Source: Todiramphus chloris collaris (lineage: Eukaryota > Chordata > Aves > Coraciiformes > Alcedinidae). From it: a stretch of DNA of 64,000 bases. The stretch lies in assembly GCA_025345505.1 (NCBI GenBank), contig JANVCC010009742.1, positions 885,220 through 949,219 of the forward strand, in the 5' to 3' direction. Positions 46,164 to 54,177 of the stretch are shown here, one piece after another; the first letter of the stretch is position 1, and each line of letters starts with the position of its first letter. A model generated the notes under the pieces. That model ran no database searches and had not been told where the DNA came from. It saw only the letters and a list, made by a program, of their open reading frames with translations. The position numbers and the translations under genes are program-made.

Positions 46164-46189
46164 AAAAGGCCGCTTCGCAGCGGCCTTTT
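46164..46189 (-). terminator. leuA: Rho-independent terminator of leuA
   Basis: A perfect 11-bp stem AAAAGGCCGCT/AGCGGCCTTTT with a 4-nt loop; the minus-strand transcript ends in TTTTTC, 13 bp after the leuA stop. Confidence 0.9.
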
Positions 46190-46202
46190 GCAGATGTCCG
46201 GC

Positions 46203-47903
46203 TTATTTGCCGATGATGCGGTTGGCCGCCGAGACAATGCCCTCAAGCGAGGCGGCAACAATGCTCTTGTTGATGCCTGCACCGAAAATCTTGCCGTTCG
46301 GATGCTCGATTTCCATGTAGCTGATAGCCGCAGCATCGGAACCATGCTGGAGCGAGTGCTCCGAATAGTTGACGACCGAGAGCCTGAAACCGAGATAGTG
46401 CGACAGGGCATCGATGAAGCCGTCGACCGGACCTGTTCCCCTGCCCTCGATCCGCTTTGTCTCGCCGCGGTCGGTAATCTCCGCCGAGAGGATGCGCATG
46501 CCCTTGTGCTCCGTATCGGGATAGGTGTGGTGATCGACGAATTTCAACCGGGCATCCGGCTGATCGACATAAAGCTCGAGGAACCGCTGATAAATCTGCT
46601 TGGATGGCATCTCTTTGCCTTCCTCGTCAGTGATCTGCTGGATGTCATCGCGGAACTCAACCTGCATGCCACGCGGCAGATTGATGCCATAGTCAGCCTG
46701 CAGGATATAGGCGAGTCCGCCCTTGCCCGACTGGGAGTTGATGCGGATGATCGCCTCGTAGCTGCGGCCGACGTCTTGCGGATCGATGGGCAGGTAAGGC
46801 ACTTCCCACAGGGTCTTGTTGGCCTGCTTGATCGCCTTCATGCCCTTGTTGATCGCGTCCTGATGCGAACCGGAGAAGGCCGTATAGACCAGCTCGCCCA
46901 CATAGGGATGACGTTCCGGAATCACCAGCTGATTGGAATATTCGTAGACTTCCTTCATCCGGTTGATATCGGAGCAGTCGATTTCCGGATCGACGCCCTG
47001 CGTGAACATGTTGAGCGCCAAAGTCACGATGTCGACATTACCCGTCCGCTCGCCATTGCCGAACAAGGTGCCTTCCACGCGGTCGGCACCGGCCATCAGA
47101 CCGAGTTCCGTCGTGGCGATACCCGTTCCGCGATCATTGTGCGGATGCAACGAAATGATCAGGTTTTCACGGTTGTCGAGCTGGCGGCACATCCACTCGA
47201 TACGGTCCGCATAGACATTCGGCGTCGACATCTCGACCGTCGACGGCAGATTGATGATCAGCTTGTTGTCAGGGGTCGGCTTGACGATTTCCGTGACCGC
47301 ATTGCAGATCTCCAGCGCCACGTCGAGTTCCGTTCCGGTAAAGCTTTCCGGCGAATATTCGAAGCGGAAACCGCCGCCGGCCTTTGCCGCCATGTCGGTG
47401 ATCATCTTGGCCGCATCGGTGGCAATGGTTTTGATGCCGCCGACATCCTTGTTGAACACAACCCGGCGCTGCAATTCGCTGGTCGAGTTGTAGAAATGGA
47501 TGATCGGCTTGGTTGCGCCCTGCAGGGATTCAAAGGTACGGGTGATCAATTCGGGACGGCACTGCACCAGGACCTGCAGGGATACATCGTCGGAAATATT
47601 GCCTTCCTCGACACACCAGCGGGCAAAGTCGAAATCCGTCTGCGACGCCGAGGGAAAGCCGATCTCGATTTCTTTGAAACCCATGTCGAGCAACAGGGCG
47701 AACATCCGCACCTTGCGGTCGTGGCCCATCGGGTCGATCAATGCCTGGTTGCCATCGCGCAAATCGACGGAACACCAGATCGGCGCTTTTTCGATGCGCT
47801 TGGACGGCCATTGCCGGTCCTTCAGATCAACCAGCGGATACGGTTCATATTTCTTGCGGGCATCGGGCATGCCCATGGTGCGGGGAGCGGTCATATCGGT
47901 CAT
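46203..47903 (-). CDS. leuA: 2-isopropylmalate synthase
   Basis: A 566-residue type 2 (long) LeuA, the first enzyme of leucine synthesis, condensing acetyl-CoA with 2-oxoisovalerate. IWCSVDLRDGNQALIDPM holds the metal-binding Asp and catalytic Arg, ISLHPHNDRGTGIATTEL the two metal His, and GNGERTGNVD the acetyl-CoA region. The C-terminal domain after residue 430 is the leucine-sensing LeuA dimer domain (IEGRGTGPVDGFIDAL). Start at 47903 with GAGAAG upstream. It is preceded by a Leu-rich leader and an attenuator-like terminator (47994-48152). Confidence 0.96.
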   Translation of the reverse strand: MTDMTAPRTMGMPDARKKYEPYPLVDLKDRQWPSKRIEKAPIWCSVDLRDGNQALIDPMGHDRKVRMFALLLDMGFKEIEIGFPSASQTDFDFARWCVEEGNISDDVSLQVLVQCRPELITRTFESLQGATKPIIHFYNSTSELQRRVVFNKDVGGIKTIATDAAKMITDMAAKAGGGFRFEYSPESFTGTELDVALEICNAVTEIVKPTPDNKLIINLPSTVEMSTPNVYADRIEWMCRQLDNRENLIISLHPHNDRGTGIATTELGLMAGADRVEGTLFGNGERTGNVDIVTLALNMFTQGVDPEIDCSDINRMKEVYEYSNQLVIPERHPYVGELVYTAFSGSHQDAINKGMKAIKQANKTLWEVPYLPIDPQDVGRSYEAIIRINSQSGKGGLAYILQADYGINLPRGMQVEFRDDIQQITDEEGKEMPSKQIYQRFLELYVDQPDARLKFVDHHTYPDTEHKGMRILSAEITDRGETKRIEGRGTGPVDGFIDALSHYLGFRLSVVNYSEHSLQHGSDAAAISYMEIEHPNGKIFGAGINKSIVAASLEGIVSAANRIIGK

Positions 47904-47993
47904 TTGCTTCTCGTTTCCGGCCGTCTGCGCATCTCTGGCGCTCGTGCGGCACTTTTTCAAGCGTTGGAATGGTCTTGTAAAGGGGTAAGGAGC

Positions 47994-48023
47994 AAAAAGC
48001 CTGGCGGCACTTTCGACCGCCGG
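47994..48023 (-). terminator. leuA: Attenuator (leu leader terminator)
   Basis: On the minus strand, CCGGCGG (48017-48023) pairs with CCGCC-A-GG across an 8-9 nt loop and is followed by CTTTTTG. The segment CGCCGG within the end of the leader coding region (48042-48047) is complementary to the 5' arm CCGGCG, giving a competing antiterminator. Stalling at the Leu codons would favour read-through into leuA. Confidence 0.7.
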
Positions 48024-48032
48024 ACGCTCCTC

Positions 48033-48152
48033 TCAACGAGCCCGGCGATCGCCGATAAGGTCGAGAAGAAGCGGAAGGAGATGGGCGCGGCTGGTCAAAC
48101 CCGCAAAAGCGGATTTGGCAAAAGACGACAAATGTGTCTGGCGCGTTTCCAT
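48033..48152 (-). CDS. Leucine-rich leader peptide of leuA (leuL-like)
   Basis: A 39-codon frame from ATG 48152 to TGA 48033-48035. Eight codons are Leu, six of them in a row of eight residues (HLLPLLLDLI at 24-33, codons CTC CTT CCG CTT CTT CTC GAC CTT). It lies just before a terminator with a competing antiterminator and about 130 bp before leuA. There is no Shine-Dalgarno site; the promoter's -10 ends about 9 bp before the ATG, so the mRNA is likely leaderless. This matches the arrangement of trpL in the same window. Deduced from sequence alone. Confidence 0.7.
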   Translation of the reverse strand: METRQTHLSSFAKSAFAGLTSRAHLLPLLLDLIGDRRAR

Positions 48153-48161
48153 GGGCCAGAC

Positions 48162-48189
48162 AATTAAACGACTGTCCGGCCGGATGCAA
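48162..48189 (-). promoter_or_regulatory. Promoter of the leu leader
   Basis: On the minus strand, TTGCAT (48184-48189), a 16-bp spacer and TTAATT (48162-48167). The -10 is 9 bp before the leader ATG, so transcription should begin at or next to that codon. Confidence 0.5.
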
Positions 48190-48207
48190 GAGGTGTTCGC
48201 AGGGAAC

Positions 48208-49152
48208 TCAGTTCTTCTTCAACTCGGCGCTCGTTCCCGAAAGCCACTCGCTGACAACCCGCACGTCGTCATTGCCGAGGCCATGATCGGATTTGATCGA
48301 CTTCGCCTCGACCGTTGCCCCGTGCGCGCGCAGCAGGGTCGCAAGCGCCGGTGCGAACGGCGCATAGGTCTGGTCGGCAACGCCGGAAACCGTCAGAACC
48401 CGCGCACCCGCGAGATTGGCATCGGTATTTTCCGTCAGCACCGGCATGGAGCGCAGCAGCACCGCCTGCTTGACCATATCCGGATAGAGCATCATCACCG
48501 CGCCAACCAGGTTGGCGCCGTTCGAATAGCCGAGGAACGTCGTGCGGTTGAGATCGATCTTGTACTTCTCCGTCGCCTGTTTCAGGAAACCGGCGAAGGC
48601 CTTGGCCTCGACATGAATGTCCTTCTGGTCGAAGCTGACCGCCGTCAGACGGCGGTACCACCGGCTGGTGCCATCCTGCATGATCCGGCCGCGAACGGCG
48701 AGCAGAAGCGCATGCGGCGCGATCTTGGTGGCGAGGGAAACAAGGCTGGTTTCGTCCTGGCCCGAACCGTGCAGGAGAACCATCGCATCGCCATTGGGCT
48801 CATCTGGCCGGTAGAGCCGGTATTTGAACGCAAGGTCGTCCCGCAGCGCGCTCTCGCCCTGTGGAAGAATCTCGCCCTTCACTGCTTTTTTCAACATGCC
48901 TGCACCGCCTGTTGCAACGATATTGATGGGCTGCGCCTTCTCTGGCGCGGGCACCACGGCCTGCAGCTTCTGCCCACAGGCGGCCGTGCTAGTTTTACCG
49001 GTAACCGCAAGCGGATCAACCGGGTTCGCCGGGGCCGGTACCTTCGCTGCCGCCGGCTTCTCACAGTCGATGATGATCCGTGCGCTGGCGGGATAGGCCG
49101 CAGCCATCAATGAAAGTCCGGTGAGAAGTGCGTAGAGGGTCGGTTTACCCAT
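48208..49152 (-). CDS. Exported alpha/beta hydrolase (phospholipase/carboxylesterase-like)
   Basis: A 314-residue protein with a signal peptide (YALLTGLSLMAAAYPASA). After a Pro/Ala-rich stretch, the hydrolase domain (about 95-310) has the oxyanion motif VLLHGSGQDE, nucleophile S210 in FLGYSNGANLV, and a probable Asp in VSGVADQTYAP with His in KSDHGLGND. The fold and motifs are those of the YpfH/dienelactone hydrolase-type esterases. A periplasmic esterase is inferred; substrate unknown. AGGAT precedes the ATG. Confidence 0.85.
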   Translation of the reverse strand: MGKPTLYALLTGLSLMAAAYPASARIIIDCEKPAAAKVPAPANPVDPLAVTGKTSTAACGQKLQAVVPAPEKAQPINIVATGGAGMLKKAVKGEILPQGESALRDDLAFKYRLYRPDEPNGDAMVLLHGSGQDETSLVSLATKIAPHALLLAVRGRIMQDGTSRWYRRLTAVSFDQKDIHVEAKAFAGFLKQATEKYKIDLNRTTFLGYSNGANLVGAVMMLYPDMVKQAVLLRSMPVLTENTDANLAGARVLTVSGVADQTYAPFAPALATLLRAHGATVEAKSIKSDHGLGNDDVRVVSEWLSGTSAELKKN

Positions 49153-49456
49153 AAGTTAATCCTGACAGTTAAAGGTTAACTAATTTTGTAAACAGCCGCG
49201 GTTGTCCGCCCGGCGCTGCCTGCGTTTTCGGCGCTCGATTCCCTGGAGAATGGATGCTTGCCGCCAAATCCTGTGTCCCCTGACTGACGCCCCCGGCGCT
49301 GCATCATTGATGGAGAAATTGCTTTGCTTGATGATGGTGTCATTCAGCGGCTCTGCTATGTCAATATAATTGTAACAAAATCATGACAGCTCGAAACATT
49401 GCGTGACAAATGTTGCTGCCGTGCACCGGTTTTTGTAGTTCTCCAAACCATATCCA
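49153..49456. other. 304-bp intergenic region
   Basis: No gene is seen. The right part (49350-49440) is AT-rich relative to the chromosome and lies beyond the 3' end of the DUF4143 gene; the left part must hold the esterase promoter. No terminator was recognised after the DUF4143 gene. Confidence 0.4.
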
Positions 49457-50689
49457 TCAGTTCCAGAGATGCGAGACCGGCACGGCAAACATGTCGGAAC
49501 CGAATGGAACGATCTTATCGCCATCATAGATGAGTATGCCCGCGATGAACCGGCCCTTGGTTACCTCTGAAAGCTTACGCATTCCACGAAAATCCTCAGA
49601 TAGCACGGTAGCCGATGCTTTGACTTCAATACCCACTATCCCGCCCCGATTGCCTTCAAGAACAAAATCAACCTCTTCCTGGATCCTGGTTGTCGTTCTG
49701 AAATGATGAATGGATATTCCTCGCGCCTGCATCCATCCGACCTGTTTAAGAAGCTCGCCAAAAACAAAGCTTTCCAGCAAGTGGCCAAACACATTCCGGT
49801 CTGACCTGATTCCATCCATTGTAACGCCGAGTACGGAAGCAAGGAGCCCGCTATCAAGAAAGTGAAGTTTTGGTGACTTGGTCAGCCGCGATATCTGATT
49901 GTTATGCCATGGTTCCACTGAGTGAGTGATATACAAGGCCGTGAAAATATCGAGATAGCGTTGGACGGTCTTGCGATCCATCGCCAGAGCGACGCCGATT
50001 TCACTGAAATTGATGAGTTTTGCCGAATAGTTTGCAAAGAGACGTATCAGCCGCGGCATGTCACCAATACGGGTGATATCAGCGATGTCGCGCACGTCCC
50101 GCTGAATGATCGCGTTTATATAATCGAGATACCATTTGGTGCGTCGCTCTGGCGTGGAGCGTGCAATTGCTTCGGGATAACCGCCCGCCAGGACAATCTC
50201 GATTAATTCCGGGCCTGAAACAGATATTCCCTTGACTGGCGCCACCTGGCCTTGAAAAGCCAGTTCAAGGAAGGTTGGCTTCTGCCCGCTTATTTCGCCC
50301 CGCGCCAACGGCATCAACGTAATCACTTCCATCCGTCCCGCCAGGGAATCGGCGACTGTTGGCAGCGTCATGATGTTGGCCGAACCGGTCAGCAAGAAGC
50401 GTCCCGGGCGCGGATCTTCATCAACACTTTCCTTGATAGCGAGCAATAAACCAGGCGCTCGTTGAATCTCGTCAATCGTCACGCGATCCAGGCCTCTTAT
50501 GAAACCTTTGGGATCAGCTTTGGCAGCATTCAATATCGTTGCATCGTCGAGCGTAAAATAGCTCCTCGACGAGTCTGACACAGACTTTGCCAAGGTCGAT
50601 TTTCCCGCCTGACGCGGTCCTGCAATCAGCACCACCCGACTGTCCGTCAGAGCAGACCTTATATCCTGTGCAGAAAATCTCGGATACAT
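49457..50689 (-). CDS. AAA_14/DUF4143 ATP-binding protein
   Basis: A 410-residue ATPase. Walker A is GPRQAGKS (24-31), Walker B RVTIDEIQRAPGLLLAIK, then LLTGSANIMTLPTVADSLAG (sensor 1 region). The C-terminal DUF4143 domain includes KSPKLHFLDSGLLASVLGV and IQEEVDFVLEGNRGGIVGIE-VK, the latter with the D-x-E-V-K pattern of a PD-(D/E)XK nuclease-like fold. Such genes are widespread, scattered and often horizontally moved. The codon use is less GC-rich than in its neighbours. Three phased repeats lie just upstream (50727-50786). Function unknown; defence or DNA-related roles are speculative. Confidence 0.88.
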   Translation of the reverse strand: MYPRFSAQDIRSALTDSRVVLIAGPRQAGKSTLAKSVSDSSRSYFTLDDATILNAAKADPKGFIRGLDRVTIDEIQRAPGLLLAIKESVDEDPRPGRFLLTGSANIMTLPTVADSLAGRMEVITLMPLARGEISGQKPTFLELAFQGQVAPVKGISVSGPELIEIVLAGGYPEAIARSTPERRTKWYLDYINAIIQRDVRDIADITRIGDMPRLIRLFANYSAKLINFSEIGVALAMDRKTVQRYLDIFTALYITHSVEPWHNNQISRLTKSPKLHFLDSGLLASVLGVTMDGIRSDRNVFGHLLESFVFGELLKQVGWMQARGISIHHFRTTTRIQEEVDFVLEGNRGGIVGIEVKASATVLSEDFRGMRKLSEVTKGRFIAGILIYDGDKIVPFGSDMFAVPVSHLWN

Positions 50690-50726
50690 TTTCCAACTGC
50701 GTGAACGACTTGCAAATTGACCCTAA

Positions 50727-50786
50727 GACACAAAACGGGATTCTACAAGACACAAAACGGGAATCAAAGTGACGCAAAAGGGGATT
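50727..50786. repeat. Three 22-bp-phased direct repeats upstream of the DUF4143 gene
   Basis: GACACAAAACGGGA at 50727, the same 14-mer at 50749, and GACGCAAAAGGGGA at 50771, each followed by A/T-T. The spacing is exactly 22 bp, two helix turns, so a protein would meet all three on one face. They sit 38-97 bp upstream of the DUF4143 start, as expected for an operator or iteron array. Confidence 0.75.
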
Positions 50787-50849
50787 TAAAACACCAGATT
50801 ACCGTCCCAACCAAGAGCCTTGCCCGCATCGCCCACAAGGTTGGATCGC

Positions 50850-51758
50850 TCAGGCGAAGGGAACGGCAGCCGTGCCGATCGGCAGTTTGGCCTCTTCTTC
50901 CGGTTCGACGTGAATGACGACACTCGAATCGGGAATCTGCTGCATCAGCGCATTTTCCATCCGGTCGCAGATGACATGGGCGTCGCCGACGCTCATGCTG
51001 GCATGAACGACCAGATGAAACTCGATGAACGTTACCCGCCCGGCAATGCGCGTCTTCAGGTCATGCACCTCAAGCGCACCGTCGGCATTGGCCGAGATGA
51101 CGTCGCGGATGCGCATGGTTTCCTCGGTGGGAACACCCACATCCATCAGGCCCTGCACGGACGACCCGATCACACTCCAGCCTTGCCAGAGGATGTTGAG
51201 CGCAACGATCATCGCAAGCAGCGGATCGAGGAACGTCCAGCCGGTGATCACGGCACCGACGAGACCGATGAACACACCGATGGAGGTCACCACATCGGTC
51301 ATGATGTGCTTGCCGTCCGCCAGCAAAGCCGGCGATTTGTGCCGGCGACCACGGCTGATCAGCAGCGTGGCCCACAGGGCGTTCACAAGCGAGGCACCGC
51401 CATTGATCGCCAGACCCAGCCATGGTTCCTCCATGACCTTGGGCATCTCCCAGGCGGACCAGACTTCCCGCAGGATCAAGAGCGCCGCCACGACGATCAG
51501 CACTCCCTCGAGCACCGCCGAAAAATACTCGGCCTTGTGGTGCCCGAACGGGTGATTCTGGTCGGCGGGCTTGTGGCTGACACGGATCGCCCACCAGGCG
51601 GCAAGCGCCGCCACGACATTCACGATCGATTCCAATGCGTCGGAGTAGAGCGCAACGGAACCGGTGACGTGATAGGCGGCATATTTCAGTGCCAGCACGC
51701 CCATGCCGACGAAAATCGACCAGAATGCCAGTCGCTGGACGACGTTTTCACCTTCCAT
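50850..51758 (-). CDS. Cation diffusion facilitator (CDF) metal transporter
   Basis: A 302-residue inner-membrane protein with about six helices and a cytosolic C-terminal domain (about 210-295: VISANADGALEVHDLKTRIA). The metal-site motifs are YSDALESIVN in TM2 and DGKHIMTDVVTS in TM5; HPFGHHKAEYFSA is the His-rich cytosolic loop. The family exports Zn, Fe, Cd, Co or Mn; this one's metal is unknown. Its ATG (51758-51756) overlaps the trpE(G) TGA by one base, so it is probably translated from the trp transcript. Confidence 0.93.
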   Translation of the reverse strand: MEGENVVQRLAFWSIFVGMGVLALKYAAYHVTGSVALYSDALESIVNVVAALAAWWAIRVSHKPADQNHPFGHHKAEYFSAVLEGVLIVVAALLILREVWSAWEMPKVMEEPWLGLAINGGASLVNALWATLLISRGRRHKSPALLADGKHIMTDVVTSIGVFIGLVGAVITGWTFLDPLLAMIVALNILWQGWSVIGSSVQGLMDVGVPTEETMRIRDVISANADGALEVHDLKTRIAGRVTFIEFHLVVHASMSVGDAHVICDRMENALMQQIPDSSVVIHVEPEEEAKLPIGTAAVPFA

Positions 51759-53947
51759 CAGGCAGCTCGCTCCTTGGCCTTGCGCGGCAGATGCGCCACG
51801 ATGTTTTCAATCATGCGCATGCCCGCATTATGCCCGAGGGTCATAATCGATTCCGGATGGAATTGCACCGCCGCAATCGGTTCGCTCTTGTGTTCGAAGG
51901 CCATGATGACCCCGTCTTCGGTCTCCGCCGTCACGATGAACTCATCCGGCAGCCGCACCGGATCGGCAAAGATCGAGTGATAACGGCCAACTGTGACCTC
52001 CTTCGGCAGCCCCGAAAAAATCCTGCCCTGCTTTGTAATCCGGATACGTGACGGTTTTCCATGCATCGGAACGTGCAACTGCCGCAGCGTGCCGCCATAG
52101 GCTTCCGCCAGCGCCTGCAAGCCGAGGCAGACACCGAAGATCGGCAGGTCGCGCTTGCGCGCGTTCTTGATGGTCGCCTTGCAGTCGAAATCCTCCGGCG
52201 TGCCCGGCCCCGGCGAAAGCACCACCAGATCAGGCTTCAAACGGTCGAAGATTTCATCGGGCACCGGCGTGCGAACGGTGGTCACGGTGGCGCCCGTCTG
52301 CCGGAAATAATTGGCGAGCGTATGGACGAACGAATCCTCGTGGTCGACAAGCAGAATCGACAGCCCCTCGCCGACCCGCGCAACGGCGCGTTCTTCCACG
52401 GGGATATTGCTCTTGTGCGCCTCGCGCACCGCCGCAATCATCGCGGAAGCCTTGAGTTCGGTTTCCGCCTCTTCCTCTTCAGGAATGGAATCGAACAGCA
52501 GCGTCGCGCCCGCCCGTACCTGTGCGATGCCGTCCTTGATGCGGATGGTGCGCAGGGTCAGGCCGGTGTTCATGTCGCCATTGAAATTGACCATGCCGAT
52601 GGCACCGCCGTACCAGGCGCGCGGGCTGCGTTCGTTCTCTTCGATGAAGCGCATGGCCCAGAGCTTTGGCGCACCCGTCACCGTTACGGCCCATGCATGC
52701 GACAGGAAGCCGTCAAAGGCGTCCATATCCTCGCGCAGACGGCCCTCGATATGGTCTACGGTGTGAATGAGCCGGGAATACATTTCGATCTGGCGGCGGC
52801 CGATGACGCGCACGGAACCCGGCTCGCACACCCGGCTTTTGTCATTGCGGTCCACGTCCGAGCACATGGTGAGTTCGGACTCGTCCTTCTTGGAATTGAG
52901 CAGCTTGATGATCTGCTCGGCATCGGCAATCGCATCCTCGCCGCGCTTGATCGTTCCTGAAATCGGGCAGGTCTCGATACGGCGGCCAACCACGCGCACG
53001 AACATCTCGGGCGAAGCGCCGACGAGATATTCGTTGTCGCCCAGATTGATGTAGAAGGAATAGGGCGACGGGTTGATGGCTTTCAGACGGCGCGAAATCA
53101 CCGAAGGCTTGGTCTCGCAGCGCTCGTAGAATGTCTGGCCCGGCACCACTTCGAAGAGATCACCGCGCTTGAAGCTTTCCTTGGCTTTCTTGACGAGTTC
53201 CGCATAATCGCCGGGATTGTGGTCGCCGCGACCCGGGATCATGCTCGTCGGCTTGAATGCCCTGGCTTCGGTTTCCCGCGACAGGCCTTCCGTGGAAGCA
53301 CCCTCGAACGCGTATTCATACCGGTCAAGCCATGCCTTGGCGGCGTGGTGATCGACGACCAGAATTTCGTCCGGGAGATAGAGCACGATGTCGCGCTGGT
53401 CATCCGGCCGCTTCAACTTGTACTGGATCGGATCGAACTGGAACGCGAGATCATAGCCGAACGCGCCATACAGGCCGAGATTGGCATCCTCCTCGCTGAA
53501 GAACAGGGCGACGATGCCGCGCAACACCGTGAAAACCGAAGGGATGCGCGAGCGCTCTTCTTCGGTGAACGGACGGCTCGGCAGGGCGATTTCAAGGTCA
53601 AGCTTCGTTGCGCCTGCGGCGGAAACCGACACTTCGGCAAGGGCAGAAACCGCCCTGTGGATCGGGCGCAACAGGATTTCACCGCGCTTGTTCAGCGCCT
53701 CGATCGTCATATGCCGGCCATTGGAGGTGATGACAACCGGAGGATCGATAATGGCCGTATCCCACCGCGTGTAACGGCCGGGATATTCATAGTTGGACGA
53801 GAAAACTGCCCCGCGCCGTTCATCCAGCCCGTCGACATAGCTGTCGATGGCGCTGGCATAGGCAGTCGCAATGCGTGACCGGGAGATGGTAACACCGCCT
53901 GCCGTGTCGAATATTTCCACGTCGCCCTCAATTCTATGCATCATCAT
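51758..53947 (-). CDS. trpE(G): Fused anthranilate synthase TrpE(G)
   Basis: A 729-residue fusion of both anthranilate synthase subunits, the first step of tryptophan synthesis. The TrpE part (about 1-500) has the chorismate-binding blocks [42 protein letters not shown]-like [20 protein letters not shown] and [13 protein letters not shown]. The TrpG part (about 535-729) has the amidotransferase Cys in [16 protein letters not shown] and the His/Glu in VQFHPES. Such fusions are the rule in Rhizobiales. Three consecutive ATGs follow GGAG; the first (53947) or second is the start. Controlled by trpL attenuation. Confidence 0.95.
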   Translation of the reverse strand: MMMHRIEGDVEIFDTAGGVTISRSRIATAYASAIDSYVDGLDERRGAVFSSNYEYPGRYTRWDTAIIDPPVVITSNGRHMTIEALNKRGEILLRPIHRAVSALAEVSVSAAGATKLDLEIALPSRPFTEEERSRIPSVFTVLRGIVALFFSEEDANLGLYGAFGYDLAFQFDPIQYKLKRPDDQRDIVLYLPDEILVVDHHAAKAWLDRYEYAFEGASTEGLSRETEARAFKPTSMIPGRGDHNPGDYAELVKKAKESFKRGDLFEVVPGQTFYERCETKPSVISRRLKAINPSPYSFYINLGDNEYLVGASPEMFVRVVGRRIETCPISGTIKRGEDAIADAEQIIKLLNSKKDESELTMCSDVDRNDKSRVCEPGSVRVIGRRQIEMYSRLIHTVDHIEGRLREDMDAFDGFLSHAWAVTVTGAPKLWAMRFIEENERSPRAWYGGAIGMVNFNGDMNTGLTLRTIRIKDGIAQVRAGATLLFDSIPEEEEAETELKASAMIAAVREAHKSNIPVEERAVARVGEGLSILLVDHEDSFVHTLANYFRQTGATVTTVRTPVPDEIFDRLKPDLVVLSPGPGTPEDFDCKATIKNARKRDLPIFGVCLGLQALAEAYGGTLRQLHVPMHGKPSRIRITKQGRIFSGLPKEVTVGRYHSIFADPVRLPDEFIVTAETEDGVIMAFEHKSEPIAAVQFHPESIMTLGHNAGMRMIENIVAHLPRKAKERAA

Positions 53948-53991
53948 TTCCACTCCGTTGCATTTGGCTTTGCGGGCTTCTGGCGGTCAAA

Positions 53992-54023
53992 CAAAAAGGC
54001 CGCCCGGAAAACCCGTTGCGGCC
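53992..54023 (-). terminator. trpE(G): trp attenuator
   Basis: On the minus strand, GGCCGC (54018-54023) and GCGGCC (53998-54003) form the stem, with an inner CGG/CCG, followed by TTTTTG. GCGGCC just after the leader stop (54057-54062) is complementary to the 5' arm and can form the antiterminator. Confidence 0.88.
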
Positions 54024-54064
54024 CTGATCCCTTTACGTGCGTGCAAAAGGCTGCGTGGCCGCGA

Positions 54065-54112
54065 TCAGCGAGCCCACCACCAGCCATTTGACATAATAAC
54101 GCGCGTGTTCAT
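54065..54112 (-). CDS. trpL: trp leader peptide
   Basis: A 15-residue peptide, MNTRVIMSNGWWWAR, with three consecutive Trp codons. The Sinorhizobium trpL peptide likewise has three Trp followed by Ala-Arg, and there it is translated from a leaderless transcript. Here too the -10 ends 8 bp before the ATG and no Shine-Dalgarno site exists. Ribosome stalling at the Trp codons should prevent formation of the terminator at 53992-54023 and allow trpE(G) and the CDF gene to be read. Confidence 0.92.
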   Translation of the reverse strand: MNTRVIMSNGWWWAR

Positions 54113-54120
54113 GGCGGTGA

Positions 54121-54149
54121 TTGTTAGCGTTACGCGGCGGCGCTTGCAA
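54121..54149 (-). promoter_or_regulatory. trpL: Promoter of trpL-trpE(G)
   Basis: On the minus strand, TTGCAA (54144-54149), exactly 17 bp, then TAACAA (54121-54126). It sits 8 bp before the leader ATG, which predicts a leaderless transcript, and starts just after the end of fhs. Confidence 0.75.
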
Positions 54150-54177
54150 CAGCAAAAATCACCGGCCTGAAAATCGC

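Noticed and set aside
46188-48167. A 659-codon open frame antisense to leuA
   Set aside because: It is a shadow of leuA and its leader; no ribosome binding site and no recognisable domain.
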